64,000 nt of DNA from Arthrobacter sp042667405. Lineage in GTDB: Bacteria; Actinomycetota; Actinomycetes; Actinomycetales; Micrococcaceae. The translations under genes were made by a program, and so were the position numbers. The stretch spans positions 1 to 64,000 of the forward strand of contig NZ_JBHVAL010000019.1 in NCBI RefSeq assembly GCF_042667405.1, written 5' to 3'. The notes beneath the pieces were generated by a model. It saw only the letters and a program-made list of their open reading frames with translations, was not told the origin of the DNA and did not search any database. Shown here in pieces: positions 25,277 through 33,752 of the stretch (its first letter is position 1; each line of letters opens with the position of its first letter).

Positions 25277-25282
25277 TAGGCT
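25277..25282 (+). promoter_or_regulatory. -10 hexamer for a leaderless FAH-family gene mRNA
   Basis: TAGGCT lies seven bases before the ATG at 25290, with no Shine-Dalgarno motif between them. Confidence 0.4.
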
Positions 25283-25289
25283 TGAGCCC

Positions 25290-26066
25290 ATGCGTATCGC
25301 CCGGTTTGTAGTTGATTCTGATCCCCTTTACGGCGTTGTCGAAGGCGAGCCCGGCAGTGAGGAAATCACTGTCATCAACGGCGACCCTTTCTTCAACGGC
25401 GTCGAACGTACCCACGTGAAGCACAAGCTGGAAGACGTTCGGCTCCTGGCTCCGATCATTCCGCGCAGCAAGGTCATTGGCGTTGGCCGCAACTTCGCTG
25501 AGCACGCTGCGGAACTCGGCAATGAAGTACCCCAGCAGCCGTTGCTTTTCCTCAAGCCGAACACCTCGGTGATCGGTCCGAACGATCCCATCGTCCTGCC
25601 CGAGTTCTCGGAGGAAGTCTCCTTCGAAGCTGAGCTGTGCGTCGTGATCGGCCGCATTTGCAAGGACGTTCCGGAAGACCGCGTGGACGATGTCATCTTC
25701 GGGTACACCTGCGGTAACGACCTCACGGCCCGCGATGTCCAGAAGACGGACCTCCAGTGGGCGCGCGCGAAGGGCTTCGACACCTCGGCACCGCTTGGGC
25801 CGTGGATCGAAACAGAGCTCGACCATGAAGACCTCTCCATCCAGGGCCGGCTGAACGGCGAGATTCGCCAGGATGGCAGTACCAACCAGATGATCCGCGG
25901 CGTTCGCGAGCTCGTGTCGATCGTCTCGCACGCATTCACCTTGCTCCCTGGGGACGTCATCATGACTGGAACCCCGGCCGGCGTCGGTCTTGTCAGCGAA
26001 GGTGACCGTTTCGAGGTCGAGATCGAAGGCATCGGACGCCTGTCCAACCCGGTCGTCCGCCGCTAG
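25290..26066 (+). CDS. Fumarylacetoacetate hydrolase family protein
   Basis: A 258-residue FAH-superfamily enzyme. Motifs are GVGRNFAEHAAELG, FLKPNTSVIGPNDPI, the metal ligands in EAELCVVIGR, GYTCGNDLTARD and the C-terminal MTGTPAGVGL. Members act as acylpyruvate hydrolases, oxaloacetate decarboxylases or 2-oxo-hydroxy-acid isomerases/hydrolases; the sequence alone does not decide. It lies 23 bases after the MBL-fold gene and is followed by a strong hairpin. Confidence 0.9.
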   Translation: MRIARFVVDSDPLYGVVEGEPGSEEITVINGDPFFNGVERTHVKHKLEDVRLLAPIIPRSKVIGVGRNFAEHAAELGNEVPQQPLLFLKPNTSVIGPNDPIVLPEFSEEVSFEAELCVVIGRICKDVPEDRVDDVIFGYTCGNDLTARDVQKTDLQWARAKGFDTSAPLGPWIETELDHEDLSIQGRLNGEIRQDGSTNQMIRGVRELVSIVSHAFTLLPGDVIMTGTPAGVGLVSEGDRFEVEIEGIGRLSNPVVRR

Positions 26067-26084
26067 GCTGCGCACCGGCAAAGC

Positions 26085-26132
26085 ACGACGGCGGTAGTCG
26101 CCTTTCGCACGAAAGGCCGCTGCCGCCGTCGT
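26085..26132. terminator. Hairpin between the FAH-family gene and gltX
   Basis: ACGACGGCGG (26085-26094) pairs with CCGCCGTCGT (26123-26132), and GCCTTTC (26100-26106) pairs with GAAAGGC (26111-26117) around GCAC. CCTCTTTA follows. The outer arm is the same sequence as in the hairpin after ilvE. Confidence 0.75.
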
Positions 26133-26185
26133 CCTCTTTAATCCGGGAAACCGAGGCGATGCCAAGCGGTAAAGTTGGAACTACT

Positions 26186-27706
26186 ATGACTACTGCTTCT
26201 GCGTCGAACGCTGCCTCCAGCGCCATCCCTGCCGTCAACGCCGAGACCCCGGTCCGCGTCCGCTTCTGCCCGTCACCGACCGGCACTCCGCACGTTGGCC
26301 TGATCCGCACCGCCCTGTTCAACTGGGCCTACGCCCGCCACACCGGTGGCAAGCTGATCTTCCGCATTGAGGACACGGACTCTGCCCGCGACAGCGAGGA
26401 AAGCTACCACCAGCTGCTTGATGCCCTGAAGTGGCTCGGCATCAACTGGGATGAGGGCGTTGAAGTCGGGGGTCCGCACGAGCCGTACCGCCAGTCGCAG
26501 CGCGGCGATATTTACCAGGACGTCATCGCCAAGCTTAAGGCCGGGGGACACGTCTACGAGTCGTACTCCACTCCGGACGAGATCGAAGCCCGCCACAAGG
26601 CTGCCGGCCGTGATCCCAAGCTGGGTTACGACGGTTTCGACCGCCACCTGACCGAAGAGCAGCTTGCCCAGTTCAAGGCCGAAGGCAGGGAAGCCGTCCT
26701 GCGCCTGCGCATGCCGGACGAGGACCTGACGTTCAACGACCTCGTCCGTGGCGAGATCACCTTCAAGGCCGGCTCGGTGCCCGACTTCGCAGTGGTCCGG
26801 GCCAACGGAGCTCCGCTCTACACCTTGGTGAACCCGGTGGATGATGCGCTCATGGGAATCACCCACGTCCTGCGCGGGGAAGACCTCCTGAGCTCCACGC
26901 CGCGCCAGATCGCTTTATACCGTGCGCTGTACGCAATCGGTGTGGCCGAGTACATGCCGGAGTTCGGCCACTTGCCGTACGTAATGGGCCAGGGCAACAA
27001 GAAGCTCTCCAAGCGCGATCCCGAGTCCAGCCTGTTCCTCCACCGCGAACGAGGCTTCATCCCGGAGGGCCTCCTTAATTACCTCTCGCTCCTTGGCTGG
27101 TCGCTCAGCGCGGACGAAGACATCTTCACGGTCGAGCAGCTCGTGGCCAACTTCGACATCCACGATGTCCTGGGCAACCCGGCACGCTTTGACCTGAAAA
27201 AGGCCGAGGCCATCAACGGAACCCACGTCCGGATGCTCGCGCCCGAGGACTTCAAGGAGCGGCTGGTTCCCTACCTGCGCGCTGCCGGATTCGTCGGCGA
27301 GATCCTCACCCCCCGGCAGGAAGAGATCCTTGCCGAGGCGGCACCGCTGGTCCAGGAGCGCATTACCCTGCTCGGCGAGGCTCCGGAAATGCTTGCCTTC
27401 CTGTTCAAGGCCGATGACGCCATCGACATCGCTGACGACGCCCGCAAGGGTCTTCCCGCGAACCTCGAGGAAGTTCTGGACGCAGCCCTGGCCGCTCTGG
27501 ATCCCATCGAAGAATGGACGGCGGAGAACATCCAGACCGCACTGAAGCAGGCGCTGGTGGAAGATTTGGGCATCAAGCCCCGCGCTGCCTTCGGACCTGT
27601 GCGGACGGCGATCTCGGGCCGCCGGATTTCCCCGCCTCTGTTCGAGTCCATGGTGATTTTGGGCAAGGATTCCTCCCTGGCCCGCGTTCGCGCTTTCCGC
27701 GGCTAG
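26186..27706 (+). CDS. gltX: Glutamyl-tRNA synthetase
   Basis: A 506-residue class Ib synthetase. The HIGH-type motif is RFCPSPTGTPHVGLIRTALFN (near residue 30) and the KMSKS-type motif is NKKLSKRDPES. The C-terminal half is the anticodon-binding domain. Actinobacteria commonly use a non-discriminating GltX with GatCAB, but a tRNA-Gln gene nearby does not settle this. The ATG at 26186 was chosen; an upstream in-frame start at 26159 has no ribosome binding site. TAAAGT at 26170-26175 would give a leader of only a few bases. Confidence 0.96.
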   Translation: MTTASASNAASSAIPAVNAETPVRVRFCPSPTGTPHVGLIRTALFNWAYARHTGGKLIFRIEDTDSARDSEESYHQLLDALKWLGINWDEGVEVGGPHEPYRQSQRGDIYQDVIAKLKAGGHVYESYSTPDEIEARHKAAGRDPKLGYDGFDRHLTEEQLAQFKAEGREAVLRLRMPDEDLTFNDLVRGEITFKAGSVPDFAVVRANGAPLYTLVNPVDDALMGITHVLRGEDLLSSTPRQIALYRALYAIGVAEYMPEFGHLPYVMGQGNKKLSKRDPESSLFLHRERGFIPEGLLNYLSLLGWSLSADEDIFTVEQLVANFDIHDVLGNPARFDLKKAEAINGTHVRMLAPEDFKERLVPYLRAAGFVGEILTPRQEEILAEAAPLVQERITLLGEAPEMLAFLFKADDAIDIADDARKGLPANLEEVLDAALAALDPIEEWTAENIQTALKQALVEDLGIKPRAAFGPVRTAISGRRISPPLFESMVILGKDSSLARVRAFRG

Positions 27707-27720
27707 GAGCAGCACCCGTC

Positions 27721-28449
27721 ATGGCTATTGCAACTTCCTTTGGCACCATCCGCGGTGTCCTCTTCGACATCGATGACACTTTGGTGGACCTCGAATACGC
27801 CATGACGACCGCGTTGCGTGATGTCAGCGAACATCTCCTGCCCGGCCTGGACCAGGCCGGGTGGGTGAAGTTCGGCCGCATCTTCACGCATGAAACCACC
27901 CACTTCTATGACCGGTACCTGGCCGGGGAGCTGACCTTCAACGAGCAGAGGCTGCTCCGGGGGCGCGCTGCTTTGGGTCACTTTGGCGTGGACCTCGAAG
28001 AAGGCGAGGAGTCGCAGGCCTGGGTGGCTGAGTACCACAAGCGGCAGACGGCCTACGTGAGGGCCTTCAGCGACGTCGAAGAAGTCCTGGACGCCCTGGA
28101 TGCTGCCGGCGTCCCTTATGGGGCGGTGAGCAACAACGTCCACGACTACCAGCGCGCGAAGCTTGATGGCGCGGGCCTGGAAAGAATCAGGATCCTGGTC
28201 GGCACCGACACCGTGGGTGTCGCCAAGCCGGATCCTGCGATTTATCTCGAGGGTGTGCGCCTCCTGGGCACCACTGCGGGGGAGACCCTTTACGTAGGCG
28301 ACAACCGCCTGCTCGACGCCGACGGCGCGACGGCGGCCGGCCTGGTTGGCGTGTGGCTCAACAGGGTGGGCGAAGAGGTGGAGGAATTCACCGGCCGCCA
28401 GGTGGATTCGCTCCGGCAGCTCCTGGCCAAGGCCCCTGCGACCGCCTGA
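27721..28449 (+). CDS. HAD-superfamily hydrolase
   Basis: A 242-residue phosphatase-like protein. HAD motif I is LFDIDDTLVDL (nucleophile and acid/base Asp), motif II YGAVSNN, motif III region VAKPDPAIY, and motif IV VGDNRLLDADGA. A helical C1 cap lies between motifs I and II, as in phosphoglycolate phosphatase or pyrimidine nucleotidase-like enzymes. It begins 14 bases after the gltX stop and is probably cotranscribed. The frame is open upstream into gltX, but the conserved N-terminus starts at this ATG. Confidence 0.9.
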   Translation: MAIATSFGTIRGVLFDIDDTLVDLEYAMTTALRDVSEHLLPGLDQAGWVKFGRIFTHETTHFYDRYLAGELTFNEQRLLRGRAALGHFGVDLEEGEESQAWVAEYHKRQTAYVRAFSDVEEVLDALDAAGVPYGAVSNNVHDYQRAKLDGAGLERIRILVGTDTVGVAKPDPAIYLEGVRLLGTTAGETLYVGDNRLLDADGATAAGLVGVWLNRVGEEVEEFTGRQVDSLRQLLAKAPATA

Positions 28450-28482
28450 TTTTCCGTGTGATGCAGGTAACGCCCTATCGAT

Positions 28483-28511
28483 TTGTGCAGGTGGCAAGAC
28501 TCCGGTAGAGT
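28483..28511 (+). promoter_or_regulatory. Promoter of the tRNA-Gln/tRNA-Glu unit
   Basis: TTGTGC (28483-28488) and TAGAGT (28506-28511) are spaced by 17 bases, a good sigma-70-family promoter. Transcription would begin near 28518, about 70 bases before tRNA-Gln. Confidence 0.6.
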
Positions 28512-28587
28512 CATTACTCGTGCTGAGGGGCACGGAGGGAAAAGCCAAGGGAAACCGGGGCGAGGAACTCCGGTCCGAAAGTCACTT

Positions 28588-28659
28588 TGGGATATGGTGT
28601 AATTGGCAACACTACGGTTTCTGGTACCGTCATTCTAGGTTCGAGTCCTGGTATCCCAG
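28588..28659 (+). tRNA. tRNA-Gln (anticodon CTG)
   Basis: The acceptor stem TGGGATA/TATCCCA is perfect and the discriminator is G. The anticodon arm ACGGT-TTCTGGT-ACCGT gives anticodon CTG, reading CAG. The T-arm contains GGTTCGAGTCC. The CCA end is not encoded. Confidence 0.95.
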
Positions 28660-28787
28660 CTCTGAAAATCCGCGTGGATACGCTGGAAATTCGGAAGTTC
28701 CAAGCCGCGAAAGCGATTTGGAGCAGAGCTGAAAGTATGAAATACTCATTCAGCTTGATCGCCGGAAACGGTGATAGAAAAGTGCAA

Positions 28788-28860
28788 GGCCCCATCGTAT
28801 AGCGGCCTAGTACGCCGCCCTCTCACGGCGGTAACGCGGGTTCGAATCCCGCTGGGGTCA
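28788..28860 (+). tRNA. tRNA-Glu (anticodon CTC)
   Basis: The acceptor stem GGCCCCA/TGGGGTC has one G-U pair and discriminator A. The anticodon loop CCTCTCA gives anticodon CTC, reading GAG. The T-arm contains GGTTCGAATCC. The CCA end is not encoded. It lies 128 bases after tRNA-Gln, probably on the same precursor; AGCTCTG (28658-28664) and a CAGAGCT further on could pair in the spacer. Confidence 0.95.
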
Positions 28861-28865
28861 CAAGC

Positions 28866-28903
28866 AAATCCCCCGGAACTCTGGTTCCGGGGGATTTCTT
28901 TTT
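28866..28903 (+). terminator. Intrinsic terminator after tRNA-Glu
   Basis: AAATCCCCCGGAAC and GTTCCGGGGGATTT form a perfect 14-bp stem with loop TCTG, followed by CTTTTT. It ends the tRNA transcript six bases after tRNA-Glu. Confidence 0.9.
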
Positions 28904-28958
28904 GCCCTTTGCGCCTGCCCCTCGCTCCTACGGGAGCCGGGGCTGGCATGATGATGCT

Positions 28959-30752
28959 GTGACTGCACACCAAGACCCGTCAGCTTCCCGGGCAAGCCCA
29001 GAGCCGCGCGCCGTCCCTCAAGGGGCGGCGGCCGCCGTCGGGACCCTGGAAGCTGCCCGTGCCGAACTCGCTGCCACTGCCCTTCCCCTTGCAGTGCCTG
29101 AGGTGCACGAAGCCCGCCAATGGATCCGGGAATCTTTGGCGCAGCTGGACGATTACATCATTCCCCGTTACCGCAGCCTGGACGCGCCGCTGCTGGCCGT
29201 CGTCGGCGGTTCAACCGGGGCAGGGAAGTCCACGTTGGTCAACGGCCTGGTGGGCTTTCCCGTGACGCGGGCGGGGGCGATCAGGCCCACAACCCGCCAG
29301 CCGATCCTGCTGCACCACCCCAAGGACGCTGAGTGGTTCGAAGGGCAACGGATTCTGCCCGGCCTGCAGCGGATCCGCGGGACGGTGTCGTCGGTTCCCG
29401 TTCCGGCCAACCAGGCAGGCGCGGCTCCCGATCCGCAGGCGATCACGTCGTTGGTGCTGGCCGCGCACGACACGGTGCCCCAAGGCATAGCGCTCCTGGA
29501 CGCCCCGGATGTGGACTCCATCTCCGACGACAACCGCCGGCTGGCGGGGCAGTTGCTGGCTGCCGCGGACCTTTGGATCTTTGTCACCACCGCCAACCGC
29601 TATGCCGACGCCGTTCCGTGGCGGCTGCTTCTGGACGCGGCTTCGCGGGACATCACCGTAGCCGTGGTCCTGGACCGCGTGCCGCCGGCGGCGGAGGAGG
29701 AAGTCAGGACCGATTTGCAGGCGATGCTGGACCGGCAAGGACTCGGCGAAGCGAAGCTCTTCGTTGTGCCGGAGAGCGCCCTGGACGGGCTGGGCATGCT
29801 CCCGGCGGAATCGGTGGAACCCCTGCGGCTGTGGCTGGGAGCTCTTGCTGCCGATGCGTCCGGGCGTGCAGACGTCGCCCGTCGGACACTCAACGGTGCG
29901 GTGAAAGCGGTGAGCCATCGACTGGAGGGCGTTGCCGCAGCCGCGAGTGCGCAGGAAACCGCAGCACGTGACCTCGGGCGTTCGTGCGAGGAGGAATATG
30001 AACACGCACTGGCCCGCATTCTGGATGCTACGAAGGACGGGGCACTGTTGCGCGGCGAAGTACTTGCCCGGTGGCAGGACTTCGTGGGAACGGGGGAGTT
30101 CTTCCGCAGCCTTGAACAGAACATCGGACGCATGCGGGACCGGATGGGCGCCTTCTTCCGCGGCGAACCGGCTCCGGCAGTGAAGGTGGAGACCGCTATC
30201 GAGACAGGACTCCAGGCCGTGATTTTGGACGAAGCCGCAAATGCGGCCGAAAACGTCGACAGGCGTTGGCGCTCGGATCCTGCGGGCCGCCAGCTCCTTG
30301 GTACCGATGACCTGTCCGGGACCAGCGAGGGCTTTGACGCCAAGGCAGCGGCGGCCATTCGCACCTGGCAGGAGGGATTGATGGAGATGATCCGCACCCA
30401 AGGCCAGGGCAAGCGTACCCAAGCCCGGTGGCTGTCCTTCGGCGTCAACGGACTGGGTGCTGCCCTCATGGTGGTGGTGTTCTCCATGACGGCCGGACTT
30501 AGCGGCCTGGAGATCGGCATCGCCGGTGGGACCGCTGTGGTCGGCCAGAAGCTGCTGGAAGCAGTGTTCGGTGAGGACGCGGTCCGTCGCCTGGCCCAGC
30601 AGGCCAGGCAAGATCTGCATACACAGTGCCAGCGCCTCCTGGATGAAGAGCGGCATCGCTTCCTCAGCAGGATCGAGGCTGCCGCGACAGGCTCCGGCGA
30701 AGACCTGCTCAGGCGTGCCAAGGCCCTCCGTCGGCTGGCAGGGGCCGCATGA
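28959..30752 (+). CDS. Dynamin-like GTPase, first member of an overlapping pair
   Basis: A predicted 597-residue large GTPase. The P-loop GGSTGAGKSTL is at residues 83-93, the switch region TRPTTRQP follows, and G3 is LDAPDVDS. The usual G4 (N/T)KxD is not seen; the equivalent strand ends VAVVLDRVPP, so nucleotide specificity may be unusual. A helical stalk-like middle section follows. Near residues 490-535 a hydrophobic stretch (LGAALMVVVFSMTAGLSG) may insert in the membrane. The GTG at 28959 is the likely start because the upstream 19 codons overlap the terminator region. It overlaps the next GTPase gene by four bases. Similar tandem pairs are DynA/DynB in Streptomyces (septum stability) and IniA/IniC in mycobacteria; orthology is not established. 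Confidence 0.8.
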   Translation: MTAHQDPSASRASPEPRAVPQGAAAAVGTLEAARAELAATALPLAVPEVHEARQWIRESLAQLDDYIIPRYRSLDAPLLAVVGGSTGAGKSTLVNGLVGFPVTRAGAIRPTTRQPILLHHPKDAEWFEGQRILPGLQRIRGTVSSVPVPANQAGAAPDPQAITSLVLAAHDTVPQGIALLDAPDVDSISDDNRRLAGQLLAAADLWIFVTTANRYADAVPWRLLLDAASRDITVAVVLDRVPPAAEEEVRTDLQAMLDRQGLGEAKLFVVPESALDGLGMLPAESVEPLRLWLGALAADASGRADVARRTLNGAVKAVSHRLEGVAAAASAQETAARDLGRSCEEEYEHALARILDATKDGALLRGEVLARWQDFVGTGEFFRSLEQNIGRMRDRMGAFFRGEPAPAVKVETAIETGLQAVILDEAANAAENVDRRWRSDPAGRQLLGTDDLSGTSEGFDAKAAAAIRTWQEGLMEMIRTQGQGKRTQARWLSFGVNGLGAALMVVVFSMTAGLSGLEIGIAGGTAVVGQKLLEAVFGEDAVRRLAQQARQDLHTQCQRLLDEERHRFLSRIEAAATGSGEDLLRRAKALRRLAGAA

Positions 30753-32368
30753 GCCGCCACAGCCAGGTTCGCGAATCATCCCAACTGCAGCGAAAGCTCG
30801 AAGCCCTCAACAATGCCCGGGAACTGGCCGAGGGGGTCCTTCCGGATCAGGACCTCCAATCTGTCTACGACGTCCTGGAGCGGGCGGCATCGCGGCGCTC
30901 CTTGTCGGCAGGGCACACCGTGGTGGGGTTCTTCGGTGCTACCGGCAGCGGAAAGTCCTCGTTGTTCAACGCCGTGTCCGGAAGCGAGCTTGCCTCCGCT
31001 ACTGCGCGCAGGCCTACGACGTCCCAGCCCTTGGCGGGTATCTGGGGCGAAGAGGGCAGTGGTCCACTTCTTGATTGGTTGGGGGTCAAGGATCGCCACG
31101 TGCTGCCGGCAGTGCCGGGATTCGCCGAGGCCGACGCCGGGCTGGTGCTCCTTGATCTGCCGGATTTCGACTCGACACGTTTGGAAAACCGGGAAATTGT
31201 CCAGCGCATGGTCGGGATGGTGGATGTCCTGGTGTGGGTCATGGACCCCCAGAAATACGCCGATGCAGCGGTGCACAACGAGTTTCTCCGCCCGATGGCC
31301 TCCCACGGCGCTGTCACCTTGGTCGTCCTGAACCAGGTGGACAAACTCAGCGCCCCCGATGCTGCCGCAGTCATGGACTCCTTGAAGGGGATACTTGCGC
31401 GCGACGGCCTGGAAAAGGTCCGTGTCATCGGTGCGTCAGCCCTAACGGGCGACGGCGTGCCAACCGTCCGTGCCGCCATCAGAAACGTCGTGGTTCAGCG
31501 GGCCGCCACCACGCAGCGCCTGGCTGCCGATGTTGCCAGGGCTGCCGCCGGATTGGCCGAGGTGTCCGGAGACGGAGAAGCACAGGGCATCACCAGTGGC
31601 GCCAAGTCCCGCCTTGCCTCGGAATTGGCGACGGCGGCCAACGTACCGGTGGTGGTGGATGCGGTCCAGCGTTCCTTCCGGAGGGAATCGGCGCGCAGGA
31701 CCGGGTGGCCCGTGACGCGATGGTTGCTGCGGTTCCGTCCCGACCCCCTGCGGAGGCTGAACCTGGGGCGAAACGACACCAAACCCGAGCTGAGCCGGAC
31801 GTCCTTGCCCCCGGCGGGCGCGCCGCAGCGTGCGCGGACGGACGCAGCCGTCCGGGATTTTGCCGATGAGGCTTCTTCCGGCGCTCCCGGTCCCTGGCGT
31901 GCGGCAATCCGTGCAACCGCACGTGACGGCCGTGAGCAGCTGCCGGATGCGCTGGACCAGGCCATCGCCGGAACAGACCTGAAAACGGCGAAGCGTCCTT
32001 TGTGGTGGCTGCTGTTCAACACGCTGCAGTGGATCGCGCTCCTGTTGGCCGTCGGCGGACTTGGCTGGCTCGGAGTCCTGGCGGCCCTGGGCTACTTCCA
32101 GATGCCCGTGCCGGAGGTTCCGCGGACCGAAGGATGGCCGTGGCCCACGCTGATGGTGGCCGGGGGAGTAGCGCTGGGGGTGCTGCTGGCGATTGCCGGA
32201 CGCGTATTGGGTGGCTGGGCGGCACGAATCAGGGCAACGGGGGCGTCGAAACGTTTGCGGGCTGCCGTGGCGGTGGTAGCTGAGCAACGGATCGTCGAAC
32301 CCGTGGAGGTGGAAATCACGCGGTTGAAGGCCTTCAACGCGGCGCTGAAAGCTGCCCGCCGGGACTAG
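30749..32368 (+). CDS. Dynamin-like GTPase, second member of an overlapping pair
   Basis: A 539-residue GTPase. G1 is GATGSGKSSL (residues 63-72), switch RRPTTSQPL, G3 LDLPDFDS and G4 LNQVDKL, so unlike its partner the nucleotide-base motif is kept. The C-terminal third has two strong transmembrane segments (WWLLFNTLQWIALLLAVGGL and LMVAGGVALGVLLAIAGRVL) with a short connecting loop, then a basic tail. The ATGA overlap with the partner argues for fixed stoichiometry. It probably forms a membrane-bound hetero-oligomer. Its last 20 bases are duplicated immediately after the stop codon. Confidence 0.82.
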   Translation: MSRHSQVRESSQLQRKLEALNNARELAEGVLPDQDLQSVYDVLERAASRRSLSAGHTVVGFFGATGSGKSSLFNAVSGSELASATARRPTTSQPLAGIWGEEGSGPLLDWLGVKDRHVLPAVPGFAEADAGLVLLDLPDFDSTRLENREIVQRMVGMVDVLVWVMDPQKYADAAVHNEFLRPMASHGAVTLVVLNQVDKLSAPDAAAVMDSLKGILARDGLEKVRVIGASALTGDGVPTVRAAIRNVVVQRAATTQRLAADVARAAAGLAEVSGDGEAQGITSGAKSRLASELATAANVPVVVDAVQRSFRRESARRTGWPVTRWLLRFRPDPLRRLNLGRNDTKPELSRTSLPPAGAPQRARTDAAVRDFADEASSGAPGPWRAAIRATARDGREQLPDALDQAIAGTDLKTAKRPLWWLLFNTLQWIALLLAVGGLGWLGVLAALGYFQMPVPEVPRTEGWPWPTLMVAGGVALGVLLAIAGRVLGGWAARIRATGASKRLRAAVAVVAEQRIVEPVEVEITRLKAFNAALKAARRD

Positions 32369-32387
32369 AAGCTGCCCGCCGGACTAG
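32349..32387. repeat. Tandem duplication of the GTPase gene's 3' end
   Basis: AAGCTGCCCGCCGGGACTAG (32349-32368, including the stop codon) is directly followed by AAGCTGCCCGCCGGACTAG (32369-32387), one G shorter. The second copy contributes the stop codon of the convergent DUF1697 gene. Confidence 0.8.
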
Positions 32388-32920
32388 AGTGCTGCGGCCG
32401 CGTCCCTGACCTTGACCAGGGTCCGGAGGTTCCGGGTGGTGGTGCTTGCCTTGTACCGCGGTTTGGCGGACAGCTTGCTGAACGGGCTGTCCAACGTCCC
32501 GCCGGCAGGGGCCAACCAGGCCATCGCCTCCGGGCCCAGGCGTGTCTGTTCCACGCCATCCAACGTCTTACCGGCGTCAAATAGCTCATCGAGCATGTCA
32601 CTGTCCGAGGCCAGGGTGATGTAGCTGTGGGTCGACTTGTCGTCGGCCGGGTAGGGGCAGGCCTCGACCAGCTGGGCCACGCGGTCCGCTGTCAGGACTA
32701 CCACCCAGGCGTCATAGCCAAAGGAGTCCCTAAGGCACTTCTCGAATTGTGCCTTGACGTCCTTGGCGCCGAGCCCGCTTTGCAGCACGACGTTTCCGCT
32801 GGCCAGCAGGGTCTTCAATTTGGAAAACGGGTAGTCCTGGAGCGCGGCCTTGAGATCGGCCATCTTGATGTTGATACCGCCCACATTGATGCCCCGCAGG
32901 AACACGGCGTAGCTTTCCAT
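32384..32920 (-). CDS. DUF1697 domain-containing protein
   Basis: A 178-residue protein matching the DUF1697 family, whose hallmark N-terminus YAVFLRGINVGGINIKM is present, followed by LLASGNVVLQS and the C-terminal YKASTTTRNLRTLVKV. The biochemical function is unknown. It starts two bases after the IclR regulator stop, so the two are likely cotranscribed. It converges with the GTPase gene with only 15 bases between stops. Confidence 0.9.
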   Translation of the reverse strand: MESYAVFLRGINVGGINIKMADLKAALQDYPFSKLKTLLASGNVVLQSGLGAKDVKAQFEKCLRDSFGYDAWVVVLTADRVAQLVEACPYPADDKSTHSYITLASDSDMLDELFDAGKTLDGVEQTRLGPEAMAWLAPAGGTLDSPFSKLSAKPRYKASTTTRNLRTLVKVRDAAAAL

Positions 32921-32922
32921 GG

Positions 32923-33642
32923 CTAGTCGTTGTTCTTCCGCAACGCCTCAGTCAGGACCCGCGCTGCATTGCAGACGACTTCGGCATGCAGGCGGCCGGG
33001 CTGGCGGGTGAGCCGTTCGATCGGGCCCGAAATCGACACCGCGGCAATGACACGGCCGGAGGGCCCGCGCACCGGTGCTGAAACAGAGGCGACCCCAGGC
33101 TCGCGTTCGCCGAGGCTCTGACCCCAGCCCCGGCGTCGTACTCCTGCCAGTACGGTAGGCGTGAACCGGGCGTTCTGCAGTCCTTCCAAGAGGCGGTCGT
33201 GGTCCTCCCACGCCAGCAGCACCTGGGCGGCCGAGCCGGCCTTCATGGACAATTGGGTGCCGACCGGGATGGTGTCGCGGAGGCCGATGGGACGCTCTGC
33301 CGAGGCCACGCAGACGCGCCAGTCGCCTTGGCGGCGGAAGATCTGGGCGCTTTCTCCGGTCGCGTCCCGGAGCTGGATGAGTACGGGGCCAGCGGAGGCG
33401 ATCAGGCGGTCTTCGCCGGCGGCGGAGGCGAGCTCAACGAGACGGCTTCCCAGGACGAAGCGTCCTTGGATGTCGCGGCTCACCAGGCGGTGGTGGACCA
33501 GCGCCAAGGCAAGGCGGTGAACTGTAGGGCGGGCGAGTCCGGTGGCTGCTACGAGCTGCGCAAGTGTCGTTGGTCCGGCCTCCAGGGCATCAAGCACTTG
33601 GGCCGCTTTATCAATGACACCGACTCCACTAGAATTGTCCAT
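32923..33642 (-). CDS. ltbR: IclR-family regulator divergent from leuCD (LtbR/NdgR-like)
   Basis: A 239-residue IclR-type regulator. The N-terminal winged helix (KAAQVLDALEAGPTTLAQLV, GLARPTVHRLALAL) binds DNA; the C-terminal effector domain contains GTQLSMKAGSAAQVLLAW and GVASVSAPVRGPSGRVIAAVSISG. The divergent arrangement with leuCD is conserved in actinobacteria, where LtbR of Corynebacterium glutamicum and NdgR of Streptomyces control leucine synthesis genes. The ATG at 33642 was chosen; the frame open to 33765 would run into the leuC start region and add non-family residues. By inference it represses or modulates leuCD, and possibly leuB and ilvBNC. The symbol follows the corynebacterial name and orthology is inferred from context. 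Confidence 0.85.
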   Translation of the reverse strand: MDNSSGVGVIDKAAQVLDALEAGPTTLAQLVAATGLARPTVHRLALALVHHRLVSRDIQGRFVLGSRLVELASAAGEDRLIASAGPVLIQLRDATGESAQIFRRQGDWRVCVASAERPIGLRDTIPVGTQLSMKAGSAAQVLLAWEDHDRLLEGLQNARFTPTVLAGVRRRGWGQSLGEREPGVASVSAPVRGPSGRVIAAVSISGPIERLTRQPGRLHAEVVCNAARVLTEALRKNND

Positions 33643-33657
33643 GTAATGATATTGCCG

Positions 33658-33672
33658 TCTCATTATCTGAGA
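33658..33672. promoter_or_regulatory. Palindromic operator candidate between iclR and leuC
   Basis: TCTCA-TTATC-TGAGA is an inverted repeat with five-base arms and spacer in the 110-base divergent promoter region. It lies 16 bases upstream of the regulator's ATG, where a bound protein could control both directions. Read from the minus strand, it gives ATGAGACGG, similar to GTGAGACGA upstream of leuB. Confidence 0.5.
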
Positions 33673-33752
33673 TGCAAGTTGTTTCGCTGGCCTATTTCGC
33701 AGCGGTGCTGCTTCAGTGGATGTAGAACAACCAACAGTGAAGGGAGCAGGCC

